In this document: in pieces, positions 1 to 7,911 of the stretch
Layout: each line of letters starts with the position of its first letter
How positions within the stretch are numbered: position 1 is the first letter of the stretch
Assembly (NCBI GenBank): GCA_002309885.1
Contig: DBYP01000021.1
Span: 1-15,464, forward strand
Reading direction: 5' to 3'
DNA length: 15,464 bases
DNA from: Verrucomicrobia bacterium UBA1183
Lineage (GTDB): Bacteria; Verrucomicrobiota; Verrucomicrobiia; Opitutales; UBA9783
Notes under the pieces: generated by a model
Databases searched by the model: none
What the model was told of the DNA's origin: nothing
The model's input: the letters and a program-made list of their open reading frames with translations, nothing else
Position numbers and translations under genes: made by a program

Positions 1-1313
1 AGGGGAACTGCCAATTAGCTGTTTTTGAGGATGAGAAAATAGGAATTATGTATGACTGTGGAAGTTCTTCTACTCGAGAATCTATTAAAATTTTTGCATT
101 AAAACAGAATGATTATCATTATATTTCCAAAAAACTTCAAGTGACAAATATATCCAAGGTTAACCCGACAAATGAAGATAAATCGCCGTTAATAAAGGAA
201 TCTAAGCGAATGTCGCGAAATTTTATTCATGGTAATCGCAAAATTTTTCATATTCAAGAGGTTATTGCTTTTCATCAATTGAGGTATCTATTTATCATTC
301 TTTCCCATCCAGATAAGGATCATATAAATTTGATCAATGATGAAACAATACCGGAAGGATTGTCGATAATGGTGCTGTGTGGAGGTGATTGGTTAAATCA
401 TAAAAGTAAAGGGAAGGTCAGTCCAACAAAAGATGTTTGTAATGTTTTGAAATTTTTAAAAAAACGTAAAAATACAAGGGTAAAATTCCTTTTTTATCGG
501 GATGAAGGTGAAGAAAGATTTTATACCTTATATGATATTGTGTTTGGAGAAGAGAGAGTTTTTGAGAATATTATACCATCTAATGAGTTAAAAGATGATA
601 GGCTTAACATACTAAGAAATATCCGTATAACACATTTCCCTCTTAAGGAGATAAATGCTCAAAGTGTGATCGTAGGGATAAAAATGGAAAAATTGAAAAC
701 ACAATTTTTCTTAACTGGAGATGCCTCTAAAAAAACCTTTAAGGAAATTATAGAAAGTAATAAGAATTTCTTTAAAAAAGAGGAAGGTTATGTGTCTTTT
801 GTTATGCTTCCTCATCATGGGGCAAAAAGCAACACATCCGACAATTTGTTTGAGCTTTTTGATCCCGATATCGTTGGTGTAAGTGCTGGTGACGGTATAT
901 ATCATCATCCTGAAAAGGAGCTTATGGATAAGATTATAAAACGAGGAAACAATGGGAAGGTTCATTTAAATAATGGCTCGAAAATGATTACGTACAAAAA
1001 AGGGGAAAAGGAAGGTTTTCTTTTCGAGAATGATTCAGAGAAAATGCCCTTTGTTTGTACCAACCAATTGGGAGATATAAAAATTGATGAAGTTGGTATT
1101 AAGGCTAAATTTTCAAATATTGTTAAGGATGGAGAAAGTTCTTATGAAGTGGATTACGGTAAACATAAAGCAGGTATAATTTGTACACAAGATGAAATTA
1201 GAAAAATCAAGAAAGATTCAAAGAAAATATTTTGTTTTTGCGTAAAAGAAAATTTGTGCTACTCGGCTAAAAAAATTGACACGGAATCTAAAGCTGCAGA
1301 TCCAATTGAGTAA
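1..1313 (+). CDS. ComEC-like metallo-beta-lactamase-fold hydrolase, 5' partial
   Basis: The frame is open from base 3, so the ATG at 48 is probably internal and the true start lies upstream. Residues encoded before it (GNCQLAVFEDEKIGI) followed by MYDCGSSS fit the opening strands of an MBL fold. Numbering from the ATG at 48, the metal-site motifs are SHPDKDH (86-92), TGD (223-225), PHHGAKS (255-261) and HHP (286-288), in the order found in the extracellular hydrolase domain of ComEC/Rec2-type proteins. The visible part is about 435 residues and has no membrane segments, so this is a stand-alone soluble hydrolase and not the DNA channel. A long insert separates the first strands from the first histidine motif. 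About 85 residues after the MBL core (roughly 335-421) are Lys/Cys-rich and not recognised. The substrate is unknown; nuclease or phosphodiesterase activity is inferred from the family only. Repeat copy A begins right after the stop codon. Confidence 0.82.
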   Translation, partial: GNCQLAVFEDEKIGIMYDCGSSSTRESIKIFALKQNDYHYISKKLQVTNISKVNPTNEDKSPLIKESKRMSRNFIHGNRKIFHIQEVIAFHQLRYLFIILSHPDKDHINLINDETIPEGLSIMVLCGGDWLNHKSKGKVSPTKDVCNVLKFLKKRKNTRVKFLFYRDEGEERFYTLYDIVFGEERVFENIIPSNELKDDRLNILRNIRITHFPLKEINAQSVIVGIKMEKLKTQFFLTGDASKKTFKEIIESNKNFFKKEEGYVSFVMLPHHGAKSNTSDNLFELFDPDIVGVSAGDGIYHHPEKELMDKIIKRGNNGKVHLNNGSKMITYKKGEKEGFLFENDSEKMPFVCTNQLGDIKIDEVGIKAKFSNIVKDGESSYEVDYGKHKAGIICTQDEIRKIKKDSKKIFCFCVKENLCYSAKKIDTESKAADPIE

Positions 1314-1527
1314 TTTAGACAAGAAAGATATAAGCTGATATTTTTGAGATTGTCTTCGTTTAGCATTATTTCGCAATCAATTTGCGGACGATAGTATTTG
1401 TTTGAGCTCAGTATCTATGCGGATTATAGAGCAAAAACTACCTCGTTTCGCAACTCGGCACATTCTGCTAAAAATGAGGAAATGAAGAATGGATGCATAC
1501 AGGTGTAACTTGAGACACGCTTTAATC
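1314..1527 (+). repeat. Post-stop repeat module, copy A
   Basis: This stretch resembles 2727-2940 along most of its length, at roughly two thirds identity by eye. The best conserved part is 1441-1479, beginning CCTCGTTTCGCAACTCGGCA and ending AAAATGAGG. Its ends can pair (CCTCGTTT with AAATGAGG, one G-T pair), giving a hairpin about 39 nt long. The module starts immediately after the MBL stop codon and the hairpin lies 127 nt beyond it. The remaining 1528-1718 is AT-rich; I see no gene, clear promoter or Shine-Dalgarno site in it. Confidence 0.6.
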
Positions 1528-1718
1528 CACGAGCGTACCCCTAATGTTCTTCGAAAGTATCGGATAAATCCTGGTTTTCAAAAATCTCTAAAAACAATTT
1601 TTTGCCAAATTTTTGTCAATTTTGATTTTTGATTGGCGTTCAATGTCGTAAAAAAGTGCGGTCTAAAAACAAACATAATGAATTTTGTAGACAATAGGTT
1701 GTATTTATCATTTCATAA

Positions 1719-2726
1719 ATGCAGATAGATGCTATGGAATCCGATGATAATATCATAATTTATAAGAATAAAGAAGGGAACATTAATATCGATGCACATT
1801 TCCAGCATGAAACTATTTGGTTGAGTCAAAAAATGATGGCACGATTGTTTGAAGTTAATATTCCAGCTATCAACAAGCATTTAAACAATATCTATCAAGA
1901 AAAAGAACTGGATAAACCATCAACTATTTCCATTTTGGAAACAGTTCAACAAGAGGGTAACAGAACTGTTAAAAGAAAAACGGTTTTTTATAATCTCGAT
2001 GCCATTATCTCGGTTGGCTATCGTATTAATTCAGCTAAAGCGACACAATTCCGTCAATGGGCAACAAATGTTTTAAAGGATTATCTGAAGCAAGGGTATG
2101 CATTGAATGCCCGTTTATTATCTAAGAAAAATGCGGATTTATTAGCATTAAAAACAGCCATTAAGATCATCGAACAACAAAACACGATCGCCTTAGAAGA
2201 CAAAGAAAAATTGTATAAGTTCCTAAAAGATTTTTCTGGTGGACTCGACTTACTTGATGATTACGACCATAAGCAACTTAAAGATAAAGGAAAATCAAAT
2301 TATTCTGCAGTGATGATTGAGCCTGAAGAATATATGCAAGTCATCCAAAATATGCGTCCCAAATTTGTTAGTAGTTTGTTTGGTGTACCCAAAGATAAAA
2401 GCTTTAATAGTTCTGTTCGGCAGATTTATCAAACGGTTTCCGGAATCGATTGTTATCCAACGATCGAAGAGAAAGCTGCTATGTTGCTTTACCTTATCGT
2501 TAAAAATCATTCATTCGTAGATGGTAATAAACGCATCGCTGCCGCTTGTTTTTTATACTTTTTACAAAAGAATAACGTACTTTATAAAAACAACTTACCC
2601 ATCCTTAGTGACAATACGCTTTTCGCATTGACATTGCTAGTTGCGGAAAGCGATCCTGCCGAAAAAGAGACCATGAAACAGATTGTCGTTAGTATCTTGA
2701 ATCGGCCGGTTTTGGGGAACTGTTGA
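1719..2726 (+). CDS. RhuM-family protein fused to a Fic/Doc domain
   Basis: The N-terminal half (about 10-130) is a RhuM/virulence-type domain. It has WLSQKMMARLFEV, an HTH-like stretch, and the family hallmark GYRINSAKATQFRQWAT (100-116) ending KDYLKQGYALN. The C-terminal half is a Fic/Doc fold with the active-site motif HSFVDGNKR (264-272). That motif reads D-G-N-K-R, closer to Doc (HxFx[D/N][A/G]NKR) than to AMPylating Fic (HPFxxGNGR), so a Doc-like phosphotransfer is as plausible as AMPylation. RhuM-Fic fusions are known in other bacteria; the function of RhuM itself is poorly defined. No antitoxin-like small ORF is seen next to it. The ATG at 1719 gives the longest product; the ATG at 1734 is an alternative, and neither has a good Shine-Dalgarno site. 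Repeat copy B follows directly. Confidence 0.88.
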   Translation: MQIDAMESDDNIIIYKNKEGNINIDAHFQHETIWLSQKMMARLFEVNIPAINKHLNNIYQEKELDKPSTISILETVQQEGNRTVKRKTVFYNLDAIISVGYRINSAKATQFRQWATNVLKDYLKQGYALNARLLSKKNADLLALKTAIKIIEQQNTIALEDKEKLYKFLKDFSGGLDLLDDYDHKQLKDKGKSNYSAVMIEPEEYMQVIQNMRPKFVSSLFGVPKDKSFNSSVRQIYQTVSGIDCYPTIEEKAAMLLYLIVKNHSFVDGNKRIAAACFLYFLQKNNVLYKNNLPILSDNTLFALTLLVAESDPAEKETMKQIVVSILNRPVLGNC

Positions 2727-2940
2727 TAAATCGATCAAGAACGATACCTTATATTTCTCTATCTGATATTTCGCATCACTTCGCAATTCATTTGCCGGGC
2801 GATGGCATTTTCTCGATCTCAATATTTATGCGGTCTTCAGTACGATAAACTACCTCATTTCGCAACCCGGCACATTTCGCTAAAAATGAGGGATATGAGG
2901 GTATAGATGTCTATGAATGTGATTTGATGTACGCTTCACT
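2727..2940 (+). repeat. Post-stop repeat module, copy B
   Basis: This is the second copy of the module. The core at 2853-2891 starts CCTCATTTCGCAACCCGGCA and ends AAAATGAGG; its ends pair perfectly over 8 bp (CCTCATTT with AAATGAGG). The core begins 127 nt after the RhuM-Fic stop, the same distance as in copy A. Similarity with copy A continues on both sides, for example the shared CTATGCGG/TTATGCGG and ACTACCTC before the core and ACGCTT after it. Confidence 0.6.
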
Positions 2941-3021
2941 TTGCGTTAAATAAAAATTAAAAAATTTAAGAAAACAGTTGACTTTGTTTTTTTATTTGGA
3001 AAGTTGTATAAAACAATTTTT

Positions 3022-5571
3022 ATGAAAAAGCTAATTTTGTCGTTGTCCGTTATTGTTTGCAATTTTGTGTTCAGTGATTTTGATAAAAGCCAAACCAAGA
3101 AGGCAACCGAGCTGATTCAGAAAGGTCGTTTGCAAGTTTTTAAAAATAGACGTTTTGCTTTAAGGGAATTTTATGTGCTTTGTAAACAAAACGGCTTTGA
3201 GAACTTACTTGAAGAATCGTTCTATTACAAAAATAGAAAAACCACTTTAAAAATAGAATCTTTGACTCTTTTGAAATTTTGGCAGTTTTGGAAAGATTTT
3301 CCTCAAGGGACATTTCGTCTGGATCTTTGGGAACATGTATCGATAGAAATAGTACAAATACTGTTAGAGGAAAAATTTCTGGCTAAGCCTGGAATTTACC
3401 AGCTTTTTATGTATTCGGTCCAAAAGGGGCGTAAAGATATTGTAGAACTACTGCTCCCCGAGATTGATTGTATTGACTTTATAGATGATGGAGGTCTTAC
3501 GCCGCTTATGTGGGCAGTAGGAGATGGGCATATAGAAATTGTTGAATTGTTATTGAAATGTGGAGCTGACCTTAATGCTCATACACAAAATGGTGGTACA
3601 GCCCTTATGATTGCATCTGAAGTCGGGCAGTTTGAAATTGCAAAATTACTGGTGGAGCGAAATGCTATCGTTGACGCACATGCGAAAGATGGTGCCACCG
3701 CTCTCATAGCAGCGGCACAGAATGGACATACAGAAATTGTAAAACTGTTGTTAGCCCATAAGGCTGATATTAATGCACAGACAAAAGAAGGAGCCACTGC
3801 CCTTGTTATTGCAGCAGAAAAGAATCGTATAGAAATTGTAGAATTGTTATTAAAAAACGGAGCTAAAATAGATGCATGTACAAAAGATGGTACTACGGCT
3901 CTTATGGTTGCTTCAGAAAAAGGGCATACAAAAGTTGTTGAATTATTACTAAAATACAAAGCTGGCATTGATGTAAGAACGGAAGATGGCTCTACTGCTC
4001 TTATGAGAGCAGCTTGGTTGGGTTGTACAGATATAGTAGAATTACTATTAAATCACGGAGCTACAGTGGATATATGTACAAAAAATGAAATCACTGCGCT
4101 CATGTTTGCTGCACAGAACGACTGTACTGACGTAGTAGAACTACTACTAAAAAAAGGAGCTAACGTTAATTTTCAAACAAAAGATGGTTCAACAGCTCTT
4201 ATGCTTGCAGTTTGTGCGCAGCGTACGGACATGATAGCGTTATTACTTGAAAGGGGGGCTGACATTAATGCTTGTACAAAGAAAGGTTGTACACCTTTTG
4301 CATTTGCAGTTTGCACCGGTTGCTTGGATATTACAGAACTGTTATTGGACCGCGGAGCTATCATCGATATATGTTCAGAAGATGGTATTACAGCGCTTAT
4401 GCGTGCATCTTATTTGGGTTATACAAATATTGTAGAATTACTACTAAAAAAACAAGAGCCCGCCACTTTTATTAACGCATGTGCAAAGGATGGTAGTACA
4501 GCACTTATGTTTGCTGCACTAGAAGGACATATAGATATCGTCAGATTATTAATCGCGAGTGGTGCCAGAACTGATGAAACATTCCTTCCTATTGATTTGA
4601 ACTGGGCTGTAAGTAAAGATTCAGTTAAAGTACTGCTTGAAAACGGTATGCCTATTCAAAATATTCCAAGCAAATTTCTTGACAAGGGAGATGACATTAT
4701 ATGGCAATACATAAAAGTTTGTTTGCATACTAAAGTACCTGAAGATAAATCAACAATGGAAGCCAAGGGAAAACTTTTAAAAATAGCAGAAGAGTTTTTC
4801 GATACTTATTATTCTGAGTTACCCCAAGAGCACAGAGAGAAAATTCTGAATGTTTGCTGTAAAAATCTTACAAGGAAGCAACAAGGTACATTAAAAAATC
4901 TTTGCAAAACTTTAAGCACAACAACATCCGTACCTACGGAAAAACGGATTACATGTTCTTTGTTAGCATCCTTGAGAATAGAATTTCCGCTTCTCGAGAT
5001 AGGCGCTGTCAATCAACCCACAGCAACCCAAATGAAGAGAGCGAAACGTGCCGTAGCGAGCGCTAACAAGGCTCAAAAGGGTGCTGCTATAACACCAGCA
5101 AAAGATAAAGGTACTATTGCTGCTAGCGAAATTCCGTTTGAGGACAAGCTTTTCGATTTAACACCCAGGATTGCAAGTAAGGTATTAGATTCAAAGCAAG
5201 TGGATGAAGCTCTTCACATTATTAGAGCATGTTGTGAAGTGCTGGAACGATTTGAAATAAGTTTCGAGCTTACCAATCAAACAAATCATTATCTTATAAG
5301 TGCGAAGCATATCGATTCTAAATGGGGAAAAATCTTCTATAACGGTCACACCAAACCCAACAAATTAACGATGGTACATGGAGCTAACAAACCGTGTACA
5401 GATCATTATAACGCTGCAATTTCTTATTTAATACATTACATCTGTTTATTAGCAACAAACAATCCATCTGCCAGAGAAGATTGCCTTATTCTGTTGAAAG
5501 AGTGCGAAGAACATCTAGATATTGCAAAAATAAGAGAACTTTATCCCGAAGCACTTCCTTGTGATTTTTGA
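3022..5571 (+). CDS. Exported ankyrin-repeat protein with unknown C-terminal domain
   Basis: The ATG at 3022 is preferred over the in-frame TTG at 3004 because it opens directly with a signal peptide (MKKLILSLSVIVCNFVFS); the mature protein would start near residue 19-20. The protein has 849 residues. Residues 20-155 are a helical region with one or two degenerate ankyrin units. Residues 157-519 hold eleven 33-residue ankyrin repeats of the form DGxTALMxAAxxGHxxIVELLLxxGAxIDA; the last-but-one carries a short insert (QEPATF, 479-484). Residues 520-665 are helical. A Lys/Ala-rich linker (about 665-703) leads to a compact tail (705-849) that I do not recognise. Such proteins are commonly host-directed in intracellular bacteria; Sec export followed by another route is inferred, not shown. 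It stands alone between repeat copies B and C. Confidence 0.88.
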   Translation: MKKLILSLSVIVCNFVFSDFDKSQTKKATELIQKGRLQVFKNRRFALREFYVLCKQNGFENLLEESFYYKNRKTTLKIESLTLLKFWQFWKDFPQGTFRLDLWEHVSIEIVQILLEEKFLAKPGIYQLFMYSVQKGRKDIVELLLPEIDCIDFIDDGGLTPLMWAVGDGHIEIVELLLKCGADLNAHTQNGGTALMIASEVGQFEIAKLLVERNAIVDAHAKDGATALIAAAQNGHTEIVKLLLAHKADINAQTKEGATALVIAAEKNRIEIVELLLKNGAKIDACTKDGTTALMVASEKGHTKVVELLLKYKAGIDVRTEDGSTALMRAAWLGCTDIVELLLNHGATVDICTKNEITALMFAAQNDCTDVVELLLKKGANVNFQTKDGSTALMLAVCAQRTDMIALLLERGADINACTKKGCTPFAFAVCTGCLDITELLLDRGAIIDICSEDGITALMRASYLGYTNIVELLLKKQEPATFINACAKDGSTALMFAALEGHIDIVRLLIASGARTDETFLPIDLNWAVSKDSVKVLLENGMPIQNIPSKFLDKGDDIIWQYIKVCLHTKVPEDKSTMEAKGKLLKIAEEFFDTYYSELPQEHREKILNVCCKNLTRKQQGTLKNLCKTLSTTTSVPTEKRITCSLLASLRIEFPLLEIGAVNQPTATQMKRAKRAVASANKAQKGAAITPAKDKGTIAASEIPFEDKLFDLTPRIASKVLDSKQVDEALHIIRACCEVLERFEISFELTNQTNHYLISAKHIDSKWGKIFYNGHTKPNKLTMVHGANKPCTDHYNAAISYLIHYICLLATNNPSAREDCLILLKECEEHLDIAKIRELYPEALPCDF
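3490..4578 (+). repeat. Tandem ankyrin-coding repeats (about 99-bp unit, 11 units)
   Basis: Eleven in-frame units of about 99 bp encode residues 157-519 of the ankyrin protein. The nucleotide units are clearly related (recurring gatggtnctacngctcttatg and gtagaattattactaaaa segments) but diverged. They therefore look like older duplications, not a recent expansion. Confidence 0.85.
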
Positions 5572-5611
5572 CTGTAGCGGCACTGAATTTAGAAAGAGAT
5601 TAGCGGAGTAC

Positions 5612-5635
5612 AATCTTTTTTAACGAAAGATTTTT
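5612..5635 (+). terminator. Weak hairpin after the ankyrin gene
   Basis: AATCTTT (5612-5618) and AAAGATT (5626-5632) form a 7-bp AT-rich stem followed by a short T run, 41 nt after the stop codon. The stem is GC-poor, so termination strength is doubtful. Confidence 0.3.
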
Positions 5636-5678
5636 GTAAGAGATCTGAGGTTTATGGAAATCCCTACCCAATAAACCT

Positions 5679-5718
5679 CCTCGTTTCGCAACCCGGCACA
5701 TTTCGCATAAAAATGAAG
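5679..5718 (+). repeat. Post-stop repeat, copy C (core only)
   Basis: The core CCTCGTTTCGCAACCCGGCA is followed by CATTTCGC and ends AAAATGAAG. It nearly matches copies A and B, with one extra A and one base that weakens the terminal stem. It starts 108 nt after the ankyrin stop. Outside the core the resemblance to A and B is weak. Elsewhere in the 568-bp gap 5572-6139 I see only the small hairpins and the tRNA-like fragment listed separately, plus a run of eight C at 5823-5830. Confidence 0.6.
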
Positions 5719-5972
5719 ATATTGGTAAAATGGGTTTAATAGTATCGAAATCATCGTCTCTCAATTGTTAGTTTCAAAATCCAATTTGTGGATAGAGCAC
5801 TTTACCCAAAGACCCGATCCAACCCCCCCCTTCATAATTTGTGTTGGTGGTTTTGTTGGTTTTTGTTTCAAATTATCCTGGAGGTTTCAGGATGTTACAT
5901 TTTTAAAGAAAAGGCTTTACAGGATGGATAAACAGTGGCCTAATTGAGACATACAGAGACATCTAGAAACAC

Positions 5973-6039
5973 GTGGTTAAACAACTGCATCGGTCTCATA
6001 ACCTGAAGGTCCTTGGTTCAAATCCAAGCCCTGCACCCA
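5973..6039 (+). pseudogene. tRNA-Met(CAT)-like fragment, 3' part
   Basis: From 5990 the sequence follows a tRNA. The anticodon stem is TCGGT/CCTGA (one mismatch next to the loop) around the loop CTCATAA with anticodon CAT (5997-5999). The T arm CTTGG-TTCAAAT-CCAAG (6012-6028) is perfect. The 3' acceptor strand CCCTGCA is followed by C and CCA (6029-6039). Upstream, GTGGTTA (5973-5979) resembles a D loop, but no proper D stem exists and the 5' acceptor strand TGCAGGG is absent. The discriminator base C is also unusual for tRNA-Met. This is best read as a degenerate or truncated tRNA, possibly left by integration into a tRNA gene. A functional atypical tRNA is unlikely. Confidence 0.6.
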
Positions 6040-6086
6040 ATGTTTATGCGGGATAGCGTAAGTTGGCTCTTGTGTATCGGATTTTT

Positions 6087-6105
6087 GTTGCAACCCTATT
6101 GCAAC
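6087..6105. repeat. Perfect 7-bp inverted repeat
   Basis: GTTGCAA and TTGCAAC are separated by CCCTA, 34 bp before the start of the 534-residue gene. It could be an operator or a transcript hairpin. A similar TTGCAA-centred palindrome occurs at 10650-10672. Confidence 0.4.
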
Positions 6106-6139
6106 CTTTCAGATAAAAATTTGTCAAAAATAATAAACT

Positions 6140-7744
6140 ATGATTAAGCTAATCAAACTATGTTTTGTGTGTTGCCTGATTTTCAGAGCAACATTTGTTG
6201 AAGCGGTTATAACCAAAGAAGAAGCGTATGAAGCGTTAAAGGAGTTAGAGGCAGAGTTTTTGCGAAGTAAAATAATGCCTTATTATCAGGCTCAATTGCA
6301 AAGAGATTGTGATTCTTTGGCTTTTTTGTTTGGTTCGATTGTTCAAGATGTATCCAATTATCTTGATCCTTTCTATGTTTCAAATGGTCTTCCGAAATTA
6401 TTCGATGAACCAACTCCCGTTGATATTTCAGAAAATTTTACTTTAGATTTTTCCGAAGCTTCCATGATGGATATTATATCCATGTTTTATGAAATCCTTC
6501 AATGTAAAGCATATTACCGAGATGATCGTCCTGGTGGATATAAAACAAACGCCCATGGTCTTATTCAAATGATTAAATTTGATGATAATGGCTATGGATA
6601 CCTTAATGATAATCACAGAGAAGATGAAATAATAGATCCCTATTTTACGAAAATAAATATAGAAGGGGAAGAATATCATTTGCATTTAAATTATTCCGGT
6701 AAAGAAACTTCAAAGCAGCCCGGAAATTGTTGTTTAAAACTGAAGAGCGAAGATCCTGAAAAGTGGAGCAATAGAGGGAAATATAATACAAAATTATCAG
6801 ACGATGAGCACTATGTTTTGCAAAATCTTCTTTTATGTTTAGAAGTTTCTCGTAGATGTGTTGTAGATGCAAATAGATTAGGGAAAAATGATTCTTGTAT
6901 ATTTGAAGATGAACATTGTGATTTACCAATTTTGGGTGCTATTGTTATAGGGGTAGATTTAATAAACGCTCAAAGAATTACAAGGGATGATTTTTTTGCA
7001 GGGGATTATCGTTGTTTTTCTGATAAGAGAAATGAAAATAATTGTCGTTTGCGGAAACAACAACGCGCGACAAACATTAAAAATCTTTTGCTAACGTTCT
7101 TGAACTACAAAAAAGAAGATCAAAATATGGAAATACAAACGGCAGATCAGTTTAAAAAAGAGGTACAGGAATTGTATAGGGATTTTATAGGACAAAAGAT
7201 TACTGATAGAATTATCCATCCTACAACTTTGACTGATTTTTTGAATGACGAAAATATTTGTAAAAGCTTAAAGAAACGAGGTTTTTCATTTGATGTACTG
7301 AAAAATTCCATATTGTCGGAAAAACTCAAAAAAGTAATTAATCGCATAGAAGTGCCCAGCAATAACAAGAAAGCTTCCAATGGAAAAGGCAATAAGTATA
7401 AAAAGAATAATTTGAAAAATACAAGCGATAAATTCTTATCCAAACAAAACAGTTCTAAAGAGGCAAAAAATGATTCAAAAACAGAAAATGATGAGTCTAT
7501 CTATATTTGGAAATGTTTTAAGGAAAACACAACAAAAGATTTGCAAGGTGTTTCTGTAAGTCTTTTTGAAAATGGGGAGCTTGGACCATCTTTTAGTAGA
7601 AAAAAATATGATTATAAGTATTATAGAACTGCGCTTTTTCGTATCACAGGAGCGGATAATGTTACTTGGCTTTATTTAAAAAATCCGGAATTAAATTCAA
7701 AGAACCAATCCCAAGGAGAAATATATCTGGTAGATGTACATTGA
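6140..7744 (+). CDS. Exported protein of unknown function (534 aa)
   Basis: The protein opens with a signal peptide (about 1-22, MIKLIKLCFVCCLIFRATFV then EA) and so is probably exported. Residues 23-330 form an acidic, Cys-containing region with no family I recognise. Cysteines recur through it, as in CCLKL, RRCV, DSCIFEDEHC, RCFS and NNCRL, which would allow disulfides outside the cytoplasm. Around 404-455 there is a low-complexity Lys/Asn/Ser linker (KKASNGKGNKYKKNN and following). A short C-terminal domain of about 80 residues follows, rich in aromatic residues (SIYIWKCF, YDYKYYRTALFRI, TWLYLKNPE, GEIYLVDVH). The layout (signal peptide, large domain, basic linker, small tail) matches secreted or surface proteins of host-associated bacteria; no enzymatic motif was found. 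No Shine-Dalgarno site is obvious before the ATG. Two ATG-proximal AT-rich stretches could hold a promoter, but none is convincing. Confidence 0.75.
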   Translation: MIKLIKLCFVCCLIFRATFVEAVITKEEAYEALKELEAEFLRSKIMPYYQAQLQRDCDSLAFLFGSIVQDVSNYLDPFYVSNGLPKLFDEPTPVDISENFTLDFSEASMMDIISMFYEILQCKAYYRDDRPGGYKTNAHGLIQMIKFDDNGYGYLNDNHREDEIIDPYFTKINIEGEEYHLHLNYSGKETSKQPGNCCLKLKSEDPEKWSNRGKYNTKLSDDEHYVLQNLLLCLEVSRRCVVDANRLGKNDSCIFEDEHCDLPILGAIVIGVDLINAQRITRDDFFAGDYRCFSDKRNENNCRLRKQQRATNIKNLLLTFLNYKKEDQNMEIQTADQFKKEVQELYRDFIGQKITDRIIHPTTLTDFLNDENICKSLKKRGFSFDVLKNSILSEKLKKVINRIEVPSNNKKASNGKGNKYKKNNLKNTSDKFLSKQNSSKEAKNDSKTENDESIYIWKCFKENTTKDLQGVSVSLFENGELGPSFSRKKYDYKYYRTALFRITGADNVTWLYLKNPELNSKNQSQGEIYLVDVH

Positions 7745-7747
7745 TCT

Positions 7748-7852
7748 CCTGTGACAATTGTGACAGTCGTCAAAAACGCCCTCCAAGTTCGATAAACACT
7801 AACAAAACACTGTCACAAAATAAAATATGACAGTTTGTGACAGTTGTGACAA
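7748..7852. repeat. TGTGACA repeat cluster with 11-bp inverted pair
   Basis: The heptamer TGTGACA or its near forms occurs at about 7750, 7759, 7837 and 7845 on the plus strand. It also occurs inverted at 7811 (TGTCACA). ACTGTCACAAA (7809-7819) and TTTGTGACAGT (7834-7844) are perfect inverted repeats with a 14-nt spacer. It lies between two convergent genes, so a bidirectional terminator, protein-binding iterons or the remnant of a Val/Thr-repeat coding tail (VTTVT on the minus strand) are all possible. Confidence 0.5.
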
Positions 7853-7868
7853 AACTGGAGAGAGCAAA

Positions 7869-7902
7869 GCCATCGGAGAGTTGGTTTGTCTCATTCGATG
7901 GC
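7869..7902. terminator. Hairpin downstream of the RM fragment
   Basis: GCCATCG (7869-7875) and CGATGGC (7896-7902) are a perfect 7-bp stem, extended inside by GAGA/TCTC after a bulge. It sits 9 bp beyond the stop of the minus-strand RM fragment. No T run follows on the minus strand, so intrinsic termination is uncertain. Confidence 0.35.
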
Positions 7903-7911
7903 ATCCTCGTT

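Noticed and set aside
2978..3012. TTGACT and TATAAA as promoter of the ankyrin gene
   Set aside because: The boxes are 23 bp apart, too far for a standard sigma-70 promoter.
3579..3968. 129-residue minus-strand ORF opposite the ankyrin repeats
   Set aside because: Periodic antisense reading of the 99-bp units; repetitive composition explains the lack of stops.
1441..5718. CRISPR array or integron attC sites formed by the three repeat copies
   Set aside because: The copies are over 1 kb apart with genes between them, and the GTTRRRY/RYYYAAC core sites are not present.
5823..5830. Run of eight C as a phase-variation tract
   Set aside because: It is not inside or just before any credible gene.
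5765..5947. 60-residue open frame on the plus strand
   Set aside because: Non-ATG start, crosses a C8 run, low-complexity content and no recognisable domain; it sits in the repeat/tRNA-scar gap.
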